A stretch of 64,000 bases of DNA from Xanthomonas campestris pv. badrii (GCF_012848175.1 NZ_CP051651.1:4843501-4907500); one strand, 5' to 3'; shown: positions 34,214 to 44,480, counted from the stretch's first letter. The notes: generated by a model from the letters alone, not told the origin. Made by a program: numbers and translations.

Positions 34214-36163
34214 CTATCTGGCCGCGTTGGCGTTCATCACCGCATTGCGGTTGGCATCCAGATACTGCGCCGGGTCGCGCATGCCGGTGGTGTGGCACTG
34301 GCCGGTGGTGTGGCCGCGATTGACGCCGCCGGGCAGCTGCGCATTGACCTGCTCCACGGTGCCGTCTTCCGGGTCGTTCAACACCAGGTCCGAGGCGGCG
34401 TTGCAGTAGTCATTGGTGTACCAGTTGGTCTTGGCGAACGAGGTGGCGTAGTAGTCGACCTTGGCGCGCGCCTCGGCGGGAATGCCAGCCAGCCAGGCCT
34501 TGGCGCCGTCGTAGGTCATGTCCGCATTGGTGCCGCAGCCCACCCCGAACCACGACCCCACCGCGGCCAGTACGCCGGACAGATTGGTGCCCTGGTAGGG
34601 CGTGCCCACCGATTGCATCACGCGCCCACCGCTGGCGTTATCCAGGCCGCTCCAGTAGTAGGTGTACAGGTGCAGCGCGGCCATGCCGCCCTGGCTGTGC
34701 GCCACCGTGGAAAACGACGACCACTGGCTGGCGAACTGCGCGATGCGCTGTGCAAACTGGTCGTTGCTGCGGTTCTGCTTGGCGTCCAGGAATGTGGAAG
34801 CGTTGGTGAACTGCGCCTGCGGCCATACGCCGTTGGAGCAATAACCGTGCACCAGCACCAGCTGCGATCCGGCCGCCTGCGGTTGTGCCATGGCGGTGGC
34901 CAGCGTCGACGGGCGTGGCCCCATGCGCATGCTCTCGTCGATGCCCCCGGTGGCACGCGCGATGCTGGCGCGCCGCAACTCCGGCATCTGCAGCGGCAAG
35001 CTGTCAGCCTGTACCAACGGGATGTAGTAATCGGGGTCTTCGATGCGCAGCCCACGCAGCGAGAACGGTGCACGTGCGCCGGCACGCGCAATCCAGCGCT
35101 CGTCCAGGCTCAGCGGCAGCTGTCCCTGCTGCGGCGCCAGCATGCCGCCGATCCATGCCACCGGCACATCGCGGCCCTTGGCATCGGTACCCCACACCTG
35201 CCCGAACACACGATAGTGCGACGGTGCCTTGCCGCGCGCAGCCACCGGCAAGGCAAGCGCGAGCCGGGTACCTTCGGCTGCGCGTGCACTGAGCGCATTG
35301 CCCATCAGGCGCAGGGACGTATCCAGCACGGGCATTACATGTTCGCTCGTCCGCACGAAGGGCTGCCCGGCCTGGTCGTGGCCGTGCACGATGACCTGCG
35401 CAATCCAGGTACCGGCGCGGCCTGGCTGGAAGTTGCCGCCATACACGCCGTCGCCGGCCGCGCCATCATCGTGGGCGCCGTCGTCGGCCATCGGCAGGAC
35501 GCGCACGGCGCCTTGCGGATCGATCACCCGCAGGCTGGCGGTATCGATCTGCCCGGCCTGACTGGCGAGCAAGGTCGCACCACGCGCATCGCTGCCGCTG
35601 AGCATCGCGTTGAGCGTCAGCGACTTGCCCACCAGGTGCTGGCGATCGCGCGGATACGCGGCCAGTTGCGTACGGGCATCGCCCTCCATCAGCACATAGC
35701 CGCGCTGTGCCAGCGGCGAGGCCGATTGCAGGGTCAACGACCAGTTGCCGTTCTGCGCGGCGTCCACCGCGTAGCGCATGCCGGTGGTGCCGTTGTCCGC
35801 CGTGCCCAGCACGGTGCGTTGTGCCTGCAGCTGTGGCGCGTCGACGGCGCGTGCGCCAGCACCACGTGGTGCCGCCACTGCGGCGTCCCATGCCTGGTCG
35901 CCGGCCAGCACCATGAAGCGCAGGTGGCCATTTTCCACCGGCAACGTGCCTTGCCAGCGCGCGGCGTTACCGGCCGGCGTCAGCTCCACCGGCAACAAGG
36001 CGCTCTTGGACAGGATCGCCGACTCGGCCGGATCGGGGGTGCGCATCTGCGCGAACTCCTCGGGAGGGCCGGCCAGTTGTTTGGGCTGCAGGTCGGCCGC
36101 CGCCAGCGGCATCGACATCAGCGACAGGGTGCACATCACGGACAACAACGAGGGCTTGCGCAT
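34214..36163 (-). CDS. Secreted lipase-like alpha/beta hydrolase with choice-of-anchor X domain
   Basis: A 649-residue exported protein. The ATG at 36163 (MRKPSLLSVMCTLSLMSMPLAAA) gives a good signal peptide and is preceded by AAGGAGA; the cleavage site is near AAA-DLQ. Residues 80-330 include MADDGAHDDGAAGDGVYGG, typical of a choice-of-anchor X/Ig-like segment. The C-terminal third is an alpha/beta hydrolase with the oxyanion region LVLVHGYCSNGVWP and the nucleophile elbow AHSQGGM, followed by cysteine pairs. It is probably a secreted esterase or lipase; the substrate is unknown. It is convergent with the GH3 gene. Confidence 0.82.
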   Translation of the reverse strand: MRKPSLLSVMCTLSLMSMPLAAADLQPKQLAGPPEEFAQMRTPDPAESAILSKSALLPVELTPAGNAARWQGTLPVENGHLRFMVLAGDQAWDAAVAAPRGAGARAVDAPQLQAQRTVLGTADNGTTGMRYAVDAAQNGNWSLTLQSASPLAQRGYVLMEGDARTQLAAYPRDRQHLVGKSLTLNAMLSGSDARGATLLASQAGQIDTASLRVIDPQGAVRVLPMADDGAHDDGAAGDGVYGGNFQPGRAGTWIAQVIVHGHDQAGQPFVRTSEHVMPVLDTSLRLMGNALSARAAEGTRLALALPVAARGKAPSHYRVFGQVWGTDAKGRDVPVAWIGGMLAPQQGQLPLSLDERWIARAGARAPFSLRGLRIEDPDYYIPLVQADSLPLQMPELRRASIARATGGIDESMRMGPRPSTLATAMAQPQAAGSQLVLVHGYCSNGVWPQAQFTNASTFLDAKQNRSNDQFAQRIAQFASQWSSFSTVAHSQGGMAALHLYTYYWSGLDNASGGRVMQSVGTPYQGTNLSGVLAAVGSWFGVGCGTNADMTYDGAKAWLAGIPAEARAKVDYYATSFAKTNWYTNDYCNAASDLVLNDPEDGTVEQVNAQLPGGVNRGHTTGQCHTTGMRDPAQYLDANRNAVMNANAAR

Positions 36164-36258
36164 GGCGACATCTCTCCTTGGACGTTGCGGATGCAATGCC
36201 ACCGCACGCAGCGACGGCACTGGATGCAGCGCCCCCTCGCCGCGATTCGCAAAAGGTT

Positions 36259-36273
36259 ATACATCGCATGTAT
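36259..36273. promoter_or_regulatory. ATACAT-CGC-ATGTAT palindrome
   Basis: A perfect 6-bp inverted repeat with a 3-bp centre, 96 bp upstream of the lipase-like gene in a 315-bp gap (36164-36478) otherwise without features. A regulator site is possible but no regulator gene is adjacent. Confidence 0.35.
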
Positions 36274-36478
36274 GACAAGCCTGCTGTGCGCTGCAACACC
36301 TCACGCGTGCAGCGTCGAAAACGTCAGGACTAAAGAGTACAGACTGTGACGCGGGTCGCGGACATGCCGAAAATTGGGCGCTCTTGCGTATCGAAATCCT
36401 GTTCGAGATCGACGTTCGGCGCATCACCTTGCGTGCATTCGGCGGCTCGGTCGAGCGCGCGCCATCTGTCTGACGCGT

Positions 36479-37357
36479 CTACAGGTTGACCGGATGCGTG
36501 AGCCTGCTCCGGGAGCGGTAATGCTCAACCCACGCGACCGAGCGCGCGATCCCGCCGAACGGAAACAGGTGCAGGCGGACATCGCCGTGCGCGTTGGTCA
36601 GGCCGGCGGTTAGGCGATCGACAAAGCGGTCCGGCCCAGCCGTTCCAAGCAGCTTACCGATGGAGATGCCGTAGTTGGACAGCATCGCCGCGCTGGCGCT
36701 CACACCGCACCTTGCGGCATAGCGGGCGAGCACCGCAACGCCGGCAGGACCTGGCACACCCACGCGCACCGGAGCATCAATGCCACGCGCGCGCAGCGTT
36801 TCCAGCCACCGCAGCACAAGGTCCGCATCGAACGCGAACTGCGTGACGATCAATGGCGCCATGCCACGCTCGGCGATGCTGCGACACTTGCGCTCCAGCA
36901 CCTCCCAATGAGCGCCTGCGTGCATGGCCGGATGGCCTTCCGGATGTCCCGCCACGGCGATGCTCTGGATTCCAGCGCGCTCGAAGACGCCGGTCGCGAT
37001 CAGCGACACGCTATCTGGAAACGGCCCGATCGGAGACGACGGATCACCCGCGATCACCAGGCAGTGCTCAACGCCGGCCTCATCGACGGCGCGCCTGAGG
37101 AACGCCTGCAGGTCGTCGAGCGAGGCGATGCGGCGCGCCACCAGGTGCGGCATGGGCGTAAAGCCAAGCGCGCGCACTGCGCATGCGGCGGCCAGTCGCG
37201 TCGCGGTGTCCTGGCCGGGCAGGGACGGGATGGCAATGCGGGAGCCGGGCATGATCCGCGGCGCCACTGCAGACAATGCGTCGACGTCGTTCGCGCCCAC
37301 CTCCAGCGAGTAGGCGTCGATGAAGGTGCTGGCGGGCCTGGGCGTGTCTTGATGCAT
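36479..37357 (-). CDS. Methylenetetrahydrofolate reductase-like protein
   Basis: A 292-residue TIM-barrel protein resembling MetF, the FAD enzyme forming 5-methyl-THF. Segments such as GFTPMPHLVARRI, CLVIAGDPSSPIGPFPDS, AVAGHPEGHPAMH and LIVTQFAFDADLVLRWLETL correspond to the folate- and FAD-binding parts of MTHFR. It differs from the normal MetF N-terminus, so it may be a paralogue. It is located beside a MetR-like regulator and the MesX/MesD genes, which points to methyl supply for methionine. The ATG at 37357 (MHQDTPRPA) is chosen. It lies 168 bp downstream of the LysR gene on the same strand. Confidence 0.8.
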   Translation of the reverse strand: MHQDTPRPASTFIDAYSLEVGANDVDALSAVAPRIMPGSRIAIPSLPGQDTATRLAAACAVRALGFTPMPHLVARRIASLDDLQAFLRRAVDEAGVEHCLVIAGDPSSPIGPFPDSVSLIATGVFERAGIQSIAVAGHPEGHPAMHAGAHWEVLERKCRSIAERGMAPLIVTQFAFDADLVLRWLETLRARGIDAPVRVGVPGPAGVAVLARYAARCGVSASAAMLSNYGISIGKLLGTAGPDRFVDRLTAGLTNAHGDVRLHLFPFGGIARSVAWVEHYRSRSRLTHPVNL

Positions 37358-37525
37358 CAATGGGTGTTCATTGGTTGGTCCCGGCACGCTTGCGTCGATC
37401 GAGCGCTGCTGGACAGCGGCATGGCTCTTATCAGCGCACCAGAGCGCGGCGCGCAGCGGCCATGCAACAGGTGCGGTTGTTGCGGTGAGGCAGCGCACGT
37501 GGCGCGCGGCGGGCGATAGCGCCCA

Positions 37526-38440
37526 TCAGTTGGCTGCGGGTGGATGGGCGGTGGCATTGGCAGGCTGGCGCGCCAGTTCGATGAAGGCACGCAGGTAGTC
37601 GATGGCGATATCGGCCTCGCGCGCGCCCAGGAAGATCTGCTTGGGGATGCCGCGCGCACCCAGCCGGACCGGCACCACGTCCATCCTTGCCGCATATTCC
37701 TCGACCAGCCAGCGTGGCATGGCGGCCACGCCGCGGCCGCTGGCCACCATCTGCATCATGATGTCGGTGGTTTCGATGGCCTTGTGGCGGCGCGGCGTGA
37801 CACCGGCCGGCAGCAGGAACTGGCTGTAGATATCCAGGCGCTCCAGGTCCACGGGGTAGCTGATGAGCACCTCGCGGGTCAGCTGTTGCGGCTTGACGTA
37901 GGCGGCCGACGCCAGCGCATGGCCCTTGGCCACGACCAGCACCTGCTCGTAATCGAACACCGGCTCGAACCTCAGCCCGGGCTTGAACAGCGGGTCGGGC
38001 GTGACCAGCAGATCGATCTCATAGCCAAACAACGCGCCAATGCCGCCGAACTGGAACTTCTGCTTCACGTCCACATCCACATCCGGCCACGTGGCCAGAT
38101 AAGGCGACACCAGCTTGAGCAGCCACTGGTAGCAGGGATGGCATTCCATGCCGATGCGCAGCGCGCCGCGTTCGCCCTGCGCAAACTGCCCCAGGCGCTC
38201 CTCGGCCAGCGCCAGCTGCGGCAGCACCCGGTTCGCCACCGCGAGCAGGTATTGCCCGGCCTGGGTCAGCCGCAGGCTGCGTCCCTCGCGCAGCCAGACG
38301 TCGGTGCCCAGCTGCTGCTCCAGCTTCTTCATGCTGTGGCTCAGCGCGGACTGGGTCAGGTTCAACACGCCTGCAGCGGCCGTCAGCGAGCCTTGCTGCT
38401 CGACCTGCTGGACGATGGTGAGATGGATGCGCTCAAGCAT
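37526..38440 (-). CDS. MetR-like LysR regulator
   Basis: A 304-residue LysR protein with helix-turn-helix sequence QQVEQQGSLTAAAGVLNLTQ then SALSHSMKKLEQQLGTDVWL at residues 11-50, and a ligand domain including RIGMECHPCYQWLLKLV, as in MetR-type regulators. It is divergent from the FMN reductase-mesX-mesD genes and lies before the MTHFR-like gene, so it probably controls methionine synthesis in response to homocysteine. The divergent region has TGAA and TTCA half-sites, but not with the classic 5-bp spacing. A LysR gene is also a known neighbour of mesX/mesD in other bacteria. Confidence 0.87.
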   Translation of the reverse strand: MLERIHLTIVQQVEQQGSLTAAAGVLNLTQSALSHSMKKLEQQLGTDVWLREGRSLRLTQAGQYLLAVANRVLPQLALAEERLGQFAQGERGALRIGMECHPCYQWLLKLVSPYLATWPDVDVDVKQKFQFGGIGALFGYEIDLLVTPDPLFKPGLRFEPVFDYEQVLVVAKGHALASAAYVKPQQLTREVLISYPVDLERLDIYSQFLLPAGVTPRRHKAIETTDIMMQMVASGRGVAAMPRWLVEEYAARMDVVPVRLGARGIPKQIFLGAREADIAIDYLRAFIELARQPANATAHPPAAN

Positions 38441-38621
38441 TCAGATGATCCGAATTCATGGATTGTTGAAATAACACCATTTTACTTCATCAAATGCGAA
38501 CCCTAGCATCGGGTTCCTCGTCGTTCGCCCGCGTCTGGACCTACCCACATCAGGATCACCCGAGGTCGGGCCTGCCTGTCCTGGCCGCGAACACGCTTCC
38601 CCACTGCTCAGGTCCATCCGC

Positions 38622-39215
38622 ATGACTGCAACCCTGCCACCTCCACTGCGCGTTGTCGCCGTCTCTGGCGGGCTGCAGCGTCCTTCCAAGGCCGCCGCGC
38701 TGGCACACCACCTGATGGCCCTGATCGGCGACGACGTGCCATGCGAGCCGCATCTGGTCGAACTGGGAGCGTTGGCACCGCACTTTGCCGGCGCGCTGTG
38801 GCGCTCGCAGCTGCATGAAACGGTGGAGCAGGAACTTGCCGCCGTCGAGCAGGCAGACGTGCTGGTGGTGGCAACGCCGGTCTATCGCGGCTCGTTCACC
38901 GGGCTGTTCAAGCACTTCTTCGATTTCATTCATCAGGACGCCCTCATCGACACCCCGGTATTGCTGGCGGCGACCGGTGGCAGCGACCGCCATGCACTGG
39001 TGATCGAGCATCAATTACGGCCGCTTTTCAGCTTCTTCCAGGCACGCACGTTGCCGCTGGGCGTCTACGCGACCGACCGGGATTTCCTGGACTACCGCGT
39101 GCACAACGAGGCCCTGGCCGAACGGGCCAGCTTGGCGGTGCAACGGGCACTGCCACTGATCGCATTGACGCGGCAGGCACCGGCCAGCGCCGCAACTGCG
39201 GTGGCCGCGGCCTGA
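38622..39215 (+). CDS. NAD(P)H-dependent FMN reductase
   Basis: A 197-residue flavodoxin-like protein of the MsuE/SsuE type. The FMN phosphate loop is AVSGGLQRPSKAA (residues 13-25), and ATPVYRGSFTGLFKHFFDF is the flavin-contact segment typical of SsuE-class reductases. It would supply reduced FMN. It is the first gene of the plus-strand run leading to MesX and MesD, a methionine synthase system reported to need oxygen and to co-occur with a flavin reductase. That makes it a likely electron source for MesX. The alternative is sulfonate metabolism, but no sulfonate genes are nearby. Confidence 0.88.
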   Translation: MTATLPPPLRVVAVSGGLQRPSKAAALAHHLMALIGDDVPCEPHLVELGALAPHFAGALWRSQLHETVEQELAAVEQADVLVVATPVYRGSFTGLFKHFFDFIHQDALIDTPVLLAATGGSDRHALVIEHQLRPLFSFFQARTLPLGVYATDRDFLDYRVHNEALAERASLAVQRALPLIALTRQAPASAATAVAAA

Positions 39216-39378
39216 ATGCTACCCGCCTTATGGCTGCACGGCGGGCCACCTGCGCCCGCCGCGACAGGAGTGTCTGGTGCGTGCCGGCTGCTCCAGATGC
39301 CGGGCGCGCATCCAGCCGGCACCCACCGCTGCGCCGCAGGGCGCGCGTCCCTTTCGAAGAAACGAGGCGTCAGCTGCA

Positions 39379-40362
39379 ATGACTCAGCCATTCACCTTCA
39401 CCATCAAGAGCCTGCGGTTCGACGAGGACTACCAACCCTCGGCCACGACGCGCAACACCACCAACTTTGCGAACCTGGCCAGAGGGCAGCGTCGTCGGGA
39501 GAATCTGCGTAACACGCTGGCGATGATCAACAACCGCTTCAACGATCTGGCCCATTGGGATAACCCCACGCGTGATCGCTACGCTGTCGAGCTCGACATC
39601 ATCTCTGCCGAGATGCACATCGGTGGGCGTGACGCGGGCGATGCCTTTCCGTTGATCGAGATATTGAAGCCTTCCATCGTCGATCACCACACCGGTGCCC
39701 GCATCGATGGCATTGCCGGGAATAATTTTTCCTCCTACGTGCGCGACTACGATTTCAGCGTGCTGCTGCCAGCGCACAACCAGGACAGCGCCGGTTTCAA
39801 CATCCCCGAGGATTTCGGCCACCTGCACGGCACCCTGTTCAAGCACTTCGTACACTCGGACGCCTACACCGCGCGCTTCGACAAGCCGCCGGTCATCTGC
39901 ATCAGCGTCTCCACCAGCAGAACCTATCACCGCACCGGAAACCGGCACCCCATCCTGGGTATCGAATACAGGCAGGATGCGTTTTCGCTGACCGATCAGT
40001 ATTTCGAGAAGATGGGCCTGAAGGTGCGCTACTTCATGCCGCCCAACAGTGTTGCCCCGTTGGCGTTTTACTTCTTCGGTGATTTGCTCGGTGACTACAC
40101 CAACCTGGAGCTGATCGGCACCATCAGCACGATGGAAACCTTCCAGAAGATTTACCGGCCAGAAATCTACAACGCCAATTCCGCAGCAGGCGCGATCTAC
40201 CAGCCGAGCCTGAATCATCAGGATTATTCGTCCACCCAGATCGTCTACGACCGGGAAGAGCGCAGCCAGCTCGCGGTGACGCAGGGCAAATTCACCGAAG
40301 AACACTTCATCCGGCCCTACGGCAACCTGCTCGAGCAATGGGCATCCCGCCACGCTTCCTGA
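39379..40362 (+). CDS. mesX: MesX, DUF1852 partner of MesD
   Basis: A 327-residue DUF1852 protein. It starts MTQPFTFTIKSLRFDEDYQP and has conserved segments such as RNTTNFANLARGQRRRENL, GHLHGTLFKHFV, HPILGIEYRQD and KVRYFMPPNSVAPLAFYF. Published genetic work on methionine synthase families, as I recall it, found that MesD needs MesX and oxygen, and that MesX is DUF1852. It has no signal peptide or membrane segment. It is 28 bp before mesD, which supports an obligate pair. A 163-bp gap upstream holds an 8-bp GC-rich inverted repeat at 39239-39261 of unknown role. Confidence 0.88.
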   Translation: MTQPFTFTIKSLRFDEDYQPSATTRNTTNFANLARGQRRRENLRNTLAMINNRFNDLAHWDNPTRDRYAVELDIISAEMHIGGRDAGDAFPLIEILKPSIVDHHTGARIDGIAGNNFSSYVRDYDFSVLLPAHNQDSAGFNIPEDFGHLHGTLFKHFVHSDAYTARFDKPPVICISVSTSRTYHRTGNRHPILGIEYRQDAFSLTDQYFEKMGLKVRYFMPPNSVAPLAFYFFGDLLGDYTNLELIGTISTMETFQKIYRPEIYNANSAAGAIYQPSLNHQDYSSTQIVYDREERSQLAVTQGKFTEEHFIRPYGNLLEQWASRHAS

Positions 40363-40390
40363 TCACCCTCAAGCCAAGACATCACGCATC

Positions 40391-41419
40391 ATGAAAAAGC
40401 TGCTCCCCACCTCAACCGCCGGCAGCCTGCCCAAGCCGTCCTGGCTGGCACAGCCGGAAACACTCTGGTCGCCCTGGAAACTGCAGGGCGCCGCACTGAT
40501 CGAAGGCAAGCAGGACGCGTTGCGCCTGTCGCTGCAGGAACAGCAGCACGCCGGCATCGATATCGTCAGCGACGGCGAACAGACCCGCCAGCATTTCGTC
40601 ACCACCTTCGTCGAACACCTCAGCGGTGTCGATTTCGAAAAGCGCGAGACGGTCAGGATCCGCGATCGCTACGATGCCAGCGTGCCGACCGTCGTTGGTC
40701 CGGTGAGTCGCCCCACATCCGTGTTCGTGGACGATGCCAGATTCCTGCGCCAGCAGACCGACCAGCCCATCAAGTGGGCGCTGCCCGGTCCCATGACCAT
40801 GATCGATACGCTCTTCGATGCGCACTACAAGAGCCGCGAAAAACTGGCCTGGGAATTTGCCAAGATCCTCAATCAGGAAGCCAGGGAACTCGAAGCCGCC
40901 GGCGTGGACATCATCCAGTTCGACGAGCCGGCCTTCAATGTCTTCTTCGACGAGGTCAACGACTGGGGTGTTGCGACCCTGGAGCGCGCGGTCGAAGGGC
41001 TCACCTGCGAAACCGCCGTCCATATCTGCTATGGCTACGGCATCAAGGCCAATACCGACTGGAAGCAGACCCTGGGCTCGGAGTGGCGCCAGTACGAAGA
41101 GTCTTTCCCCAAGCTGCAGACCTCCTCACTGGACATCATCTCGCTGGAGTGCCACAACTCGCACGTACCGATCGATCTGATCGATCTGGTGCGCGGCAAG
41201 AAGGTGATGGTCGGCGCCATCGACGTGGCAAGCACGACAATCGAAACACCGCAGGAAGTGGCCGAGACACTGCGCAAGGCGCTGCGCTTCGTCGATGCCG
41301 ACAAGCTCTATCCCTCCACCAACTGCGGCATGGCGCCACTTGCCCGACATGTCGCGCGCGGCAAGCTCAGTGCGCTCAGTGCAGGCGCAGACATCGTGCG
41401 CACAGAGCTGTTGGCCTAG
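40391..41419 (+). CDS. mesD: MesD, short folate-independent methionine synthase
   Basis: A 342-residue protein equal to the catalytic C-terminal half of MetE. The zinc ligands are readable as H-x-C in VHICYGYG, the E-x-C neighbourhood ISLECHNSH, and the terminal C in STNCGMAPL. The substrate-binding residues IIQFDEPAFN and VMVGAIDVAS are also present. Full-length MetE has an additional N-terminal half needed for triglutamyl-folate; it is absent here, which is normal for MesD. MesD methylates homocysteine by a folate-independent route that needs MesX and O2. It ends just before an intrinsic terminator. Confidence 0.9.
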   Translation: MKKLLPTSTAGSLPKPSWLAQPETLWSPWKLQGAALIEGKQDALRLSLQEQQHAGIDIVSDGEQTRQHFVTTFVEHLSGVDFEKRETVRIRDRYDASVPTVVGPVSRPTSVFVDDARFLRQQTDQPIKWALPGPMTMIDTLFDAHYKSREKLAWEFAKILNQEARELEAAGVDIIQFDEPAFNVFFDEVNDWGVATLERAVEGLTCETAVHICYGYGIKANTDWKQTLGSEWRQYEESFPKLQTSSLDIISLECHNSHVPIDLIDLVRGKKVMVGAIDVASTTIETPQEVAETLRKALRFVDADKLYPSTNCGMAPLARHVARGKLSALSAGADIVRTELLA

Positions 41420-41441
41420 ACGCTCGCGGCGCCATAGAAGC

Positions 41442-41464
41442 GCCCCCGCAAGCGGGGGCTTTCC
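41442..41464. terminator. Intrinsic terminator after mesD
   Basis: GCCCCCGC-AA-GCGGGGGC forms an 8-bp GC stem, followed by TTTCCCGTTTT. It lies 23 bp after the mesD stop and before the convergent porin gene. Confidence 0.85.
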
Positions 41465-41487
41465 CGTTTTCCATCAGGTTGCAGCGA

Positions 41488-42945
41488 TCAGTAATTGACC
41501 TGCAACTGCACTCGCAGCAGATCGCCTTCCACCACCGGATACGGCGCGGTGGTGACGTCGGTGCGCTTCATCTTCGAATAGGCAAACACCAGTTCCAACG
41601 CGTCCATCGGCTGCCATTCGACACCGGCTTCCACTTCGTCCAGGCGCATGCGCGGCGCGTTGGTGTCGAACTTGGAGCCACCGCGGTAGGTCTGCCATTT
41701 CAGGTACGGCAGCAGCGTGCCGTAGGTGAAGTCGTGCTTGAACATCGCCTGCACGTAGCCGCCGCTCAGCGAACGGGTGCGGATGCGGCGCTGTGCGACA
41801 TCCAGCTCCGGCCCACGGCCCACCGTCCACTCCGCCTGCAGGCCGAACGGCTGCGGGTAGTAAATGACGTGCGCGGCCACGCGCTGGTCGGTATAGCCGT
41901 TGGGGTCGGTGATGGCCGGGGTGAAGCTGCGGCCACCGATGTTCACTGCCGCGGCGGTTGGGACGAAGCGCCCGCTGTAGGCATCGGCGCCCACTTCCAG
42001 GTACTGGCCATTGGCGAACTTGAACGGGTAGGTGGCATGCACCACCGCGTGCATGCTGTCGTTGCGCTCGGCGCGGTTGGCGCCCTGGCCGTTGTACACG
42101 CCCGCGCCCAGTACGCCGTAGTCGCCCGAGCCCTTCAGGCCGGACTTGACCAGGTCCTGGAAGCGGCCCTTGGCCACGGTGGGGCTGTAATAGAACACCG
42201 CACCGATATCGCGTTCGTCGCGCAGGCCGGAGTTGAGCGCATCGGCACGGTCCAGGGTGAGGCGGTTCTGGCTGGACTGCAGGTTTTCCCAGCCGTACGG
42301 CATTTTCGACTGGCCCACGCGCACGCGGTACTCGCGCTTCTTGTCGAAGAAGATATCGGCGTAGGCATCGCGCAGCTGCGCGAAATTGGTGGTGTTGGTG
42401 CCTGCCGGCGTGCTCGCAAAGTCCGGCTGGAAATACAGCGACACATGCTCGTTGAGGTCGCCGCTCAGCACCAGGCGCGCGCGCCGGATACCCAGGCTCT
42501 GGTCGTTGCCGATGAAGCGGTCGCCCGGCGCACGCAGGTCCTGCGCATCGCCGCCGATGCCCTGGTTGTAGCGGATCTGGGTGTAGCCGCGCAGGCTGAG
42601 CTTGTCGTACCACTTCTTGCCGGCGTCGGCCGACCTGGCCGGTGCAGGCGCAGCTGCCGCAGCGGGGGCGGGTGCGGCCTGGGCGATGGCGGTATCGGCC
42701 GGCGCCGTGGCACCCGGCGCCGGTGGCAGCGGTTGAGCCGGTGCGGCGGGCATTGCCGACGCCGGCAGCTTGCCGTTTTCGTCCACCTGCACGAATTTAC
42801 CCAGCTTGTCGCGGCCCGGTGCGGGCTCGGCGAAGATCTGCTTGGTCTTGCGGTCGACGTACAGCTCCAGCTCGGCGGCCAGCGTGCTGCCGCTGGCGGT
42901 CGCGCTGAGGGCGCACAGGACGGTGGCGAGATTGCGTTTTTTCAT
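41488..42945 (-). CDS. OprP/OprO-type phosphate-selective porin
   Basis: A 485-residue outer-membrane protein. The signal peptide is at residues 1-24 (MKKRNLATVLCALSATASGS). A Pro/Ala-rich linker spans about 60-105, then a Porin_O_P beta-barrel starting KWYDKLSLRGYTQIRYNQ and ending in RVQLQVNY with a C-terminal aromatic residue for BAM recognition. Features such as RRARLVLSGDLNEHVSLYFQ and MPYGWENLQSSQNR match the family. It probably mediates phosphate or polyphosphate uptake. About 147 bp upstream is a Pho-box-like repeat with a -10 element, consistent with PhoB control. Confidence 0.9.
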   Translation of the reverse strand: MKKRNLATVLCALSATASGSTLAAELELYVDRKTKQIFAEPAPGRDKLGKFVQVDENGKLPASAMPAAPAQPLPPAPGATAPADTAIAQAAPAPAAAAAPAPARSADAGKKWYDKLSLRGYTQIRYNQGIGGDAQDLRAPGDRFIGNDQSLGIRRARLVLSGDLNEHVSLYFQPDFASTPAGTNTTNFAQLRDAYADIFFDKKREYRVRVGQSKMPYGWENLQSSQNRLTLDRADALNSGLRDERDIGAVFYYSPTVAKGRFQDLVKSGLKGSGDYGVLGAGVYNGQGANRAERNDSMHAVVHATYPFKFANGQYLEVGADAYSGRFVPTAAAVNIGGRSFTPAITDPNGYTDQRVAAHVIYYPQPFGLQAEWTVGRGPELDVAQRRIRTRSLSGGYVQAMFKHDFTYGTLLPYLKWQTYRGGSKFDTNAPRMRLDEVEAGVEWQPMDALELVFAYSKMKRTDVTTAPYPVVEGDLLRVQLQVNY

Positions 42946-43077
42946 GGATCCGGCTCGTACAAGGAAATCGGGGTCGATGGAGCGATCGGACCGGTGCGCC
43001 AGCGGGCTGCAGACACGGCAATGGACCGTCCATCAAGATGCCCGGTCGTCCCTGACGGCGCGGCAATGGCAGCAGTT

Positions 43078-43107
43078 ATATTTAGATTTGATGTCAGTTT
43101 GGTGACA
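43078..43107 (-). promoter_or_regulatory. Pho-box-like promoter of the porin gene
   Basis: Reading toward the porin gene: TGTCA then, 11 bp later, TGACA with AAAC between, matching the PhoB box pattern (two TGTCA-like units at 11-bp spacing) with one mismatch. About ten bp downstream is TATAAC, a plausible -10. The site spans 43092-43107; the same bases also form the inverted repeat TGTCA-N6-TGACA. The gap 42946-43569 shows no gene. Confidence 0.45.
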
Positions 43108-43569
43108 CTGGCAGCGCGCTCTTTGCGCTGCTTGTGTCAGCAGCGTGTCCGCGCGGTGTCAGTTATGCGACCGGCGCAAGACGCGCCCCGTGCAAGCCGG
43201 CGCATCGTTGCAAGGCAGCATTGCCGCCATCAGGGCGGGCAGGTCGCGGTCTGTGGGCGAGCATGCTGGTGCAGTGCCCGGATCGCGGTGCGGCAGTTAG
43301 GGGGGCGGTCGCAAGGCTCCCGGACACTCGCACGCCTTCCCTGCGCGCCGACCCGTTGCACAGGGCTACGGAGCTTCACCTGGCGGTCATTGACCTGAGC
43401 CACGTCGATCAATGGGGCGCCGCTGTCGTCATTACGCCGAGTGAGGCCCCTCCGGCAGCAGGTCGGAGCCTGCTTCCGGTCACGGGTCACGGGCGATCGC
43501 GTAGCGCAGCGCTCACCCGGGGGGCGACGGCCGACTTTGTCGGCCGCCGACGTGATGCCTGACGCCTGC

Positions 43570-44448
<879 letters not shown>

Positions 44449-44480
44449 GGTGCGCTCCAATAGGTTTAGAGAAGAGGTTT

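Noticed and set aside
38441..38621. Classic MetR box in the divergent regulator region
   Set aside because: TGAA and TTCA half-sites exist but not with the 5-bp spacing; I would not call a site without binding data or conservation.
40774..43398. 874-codon plus-strand frame spanning mesD and the porin
   Set aside because: It runs through mesD out of frame, the terminator, and antisense to the porin; a composition artefact.
43134..43562. 142-codon plus-strand frame between the porin and qorB genes
   Set aside because: Low-complexity Arg/Ala/Pro composition and no ribosome site or domain.
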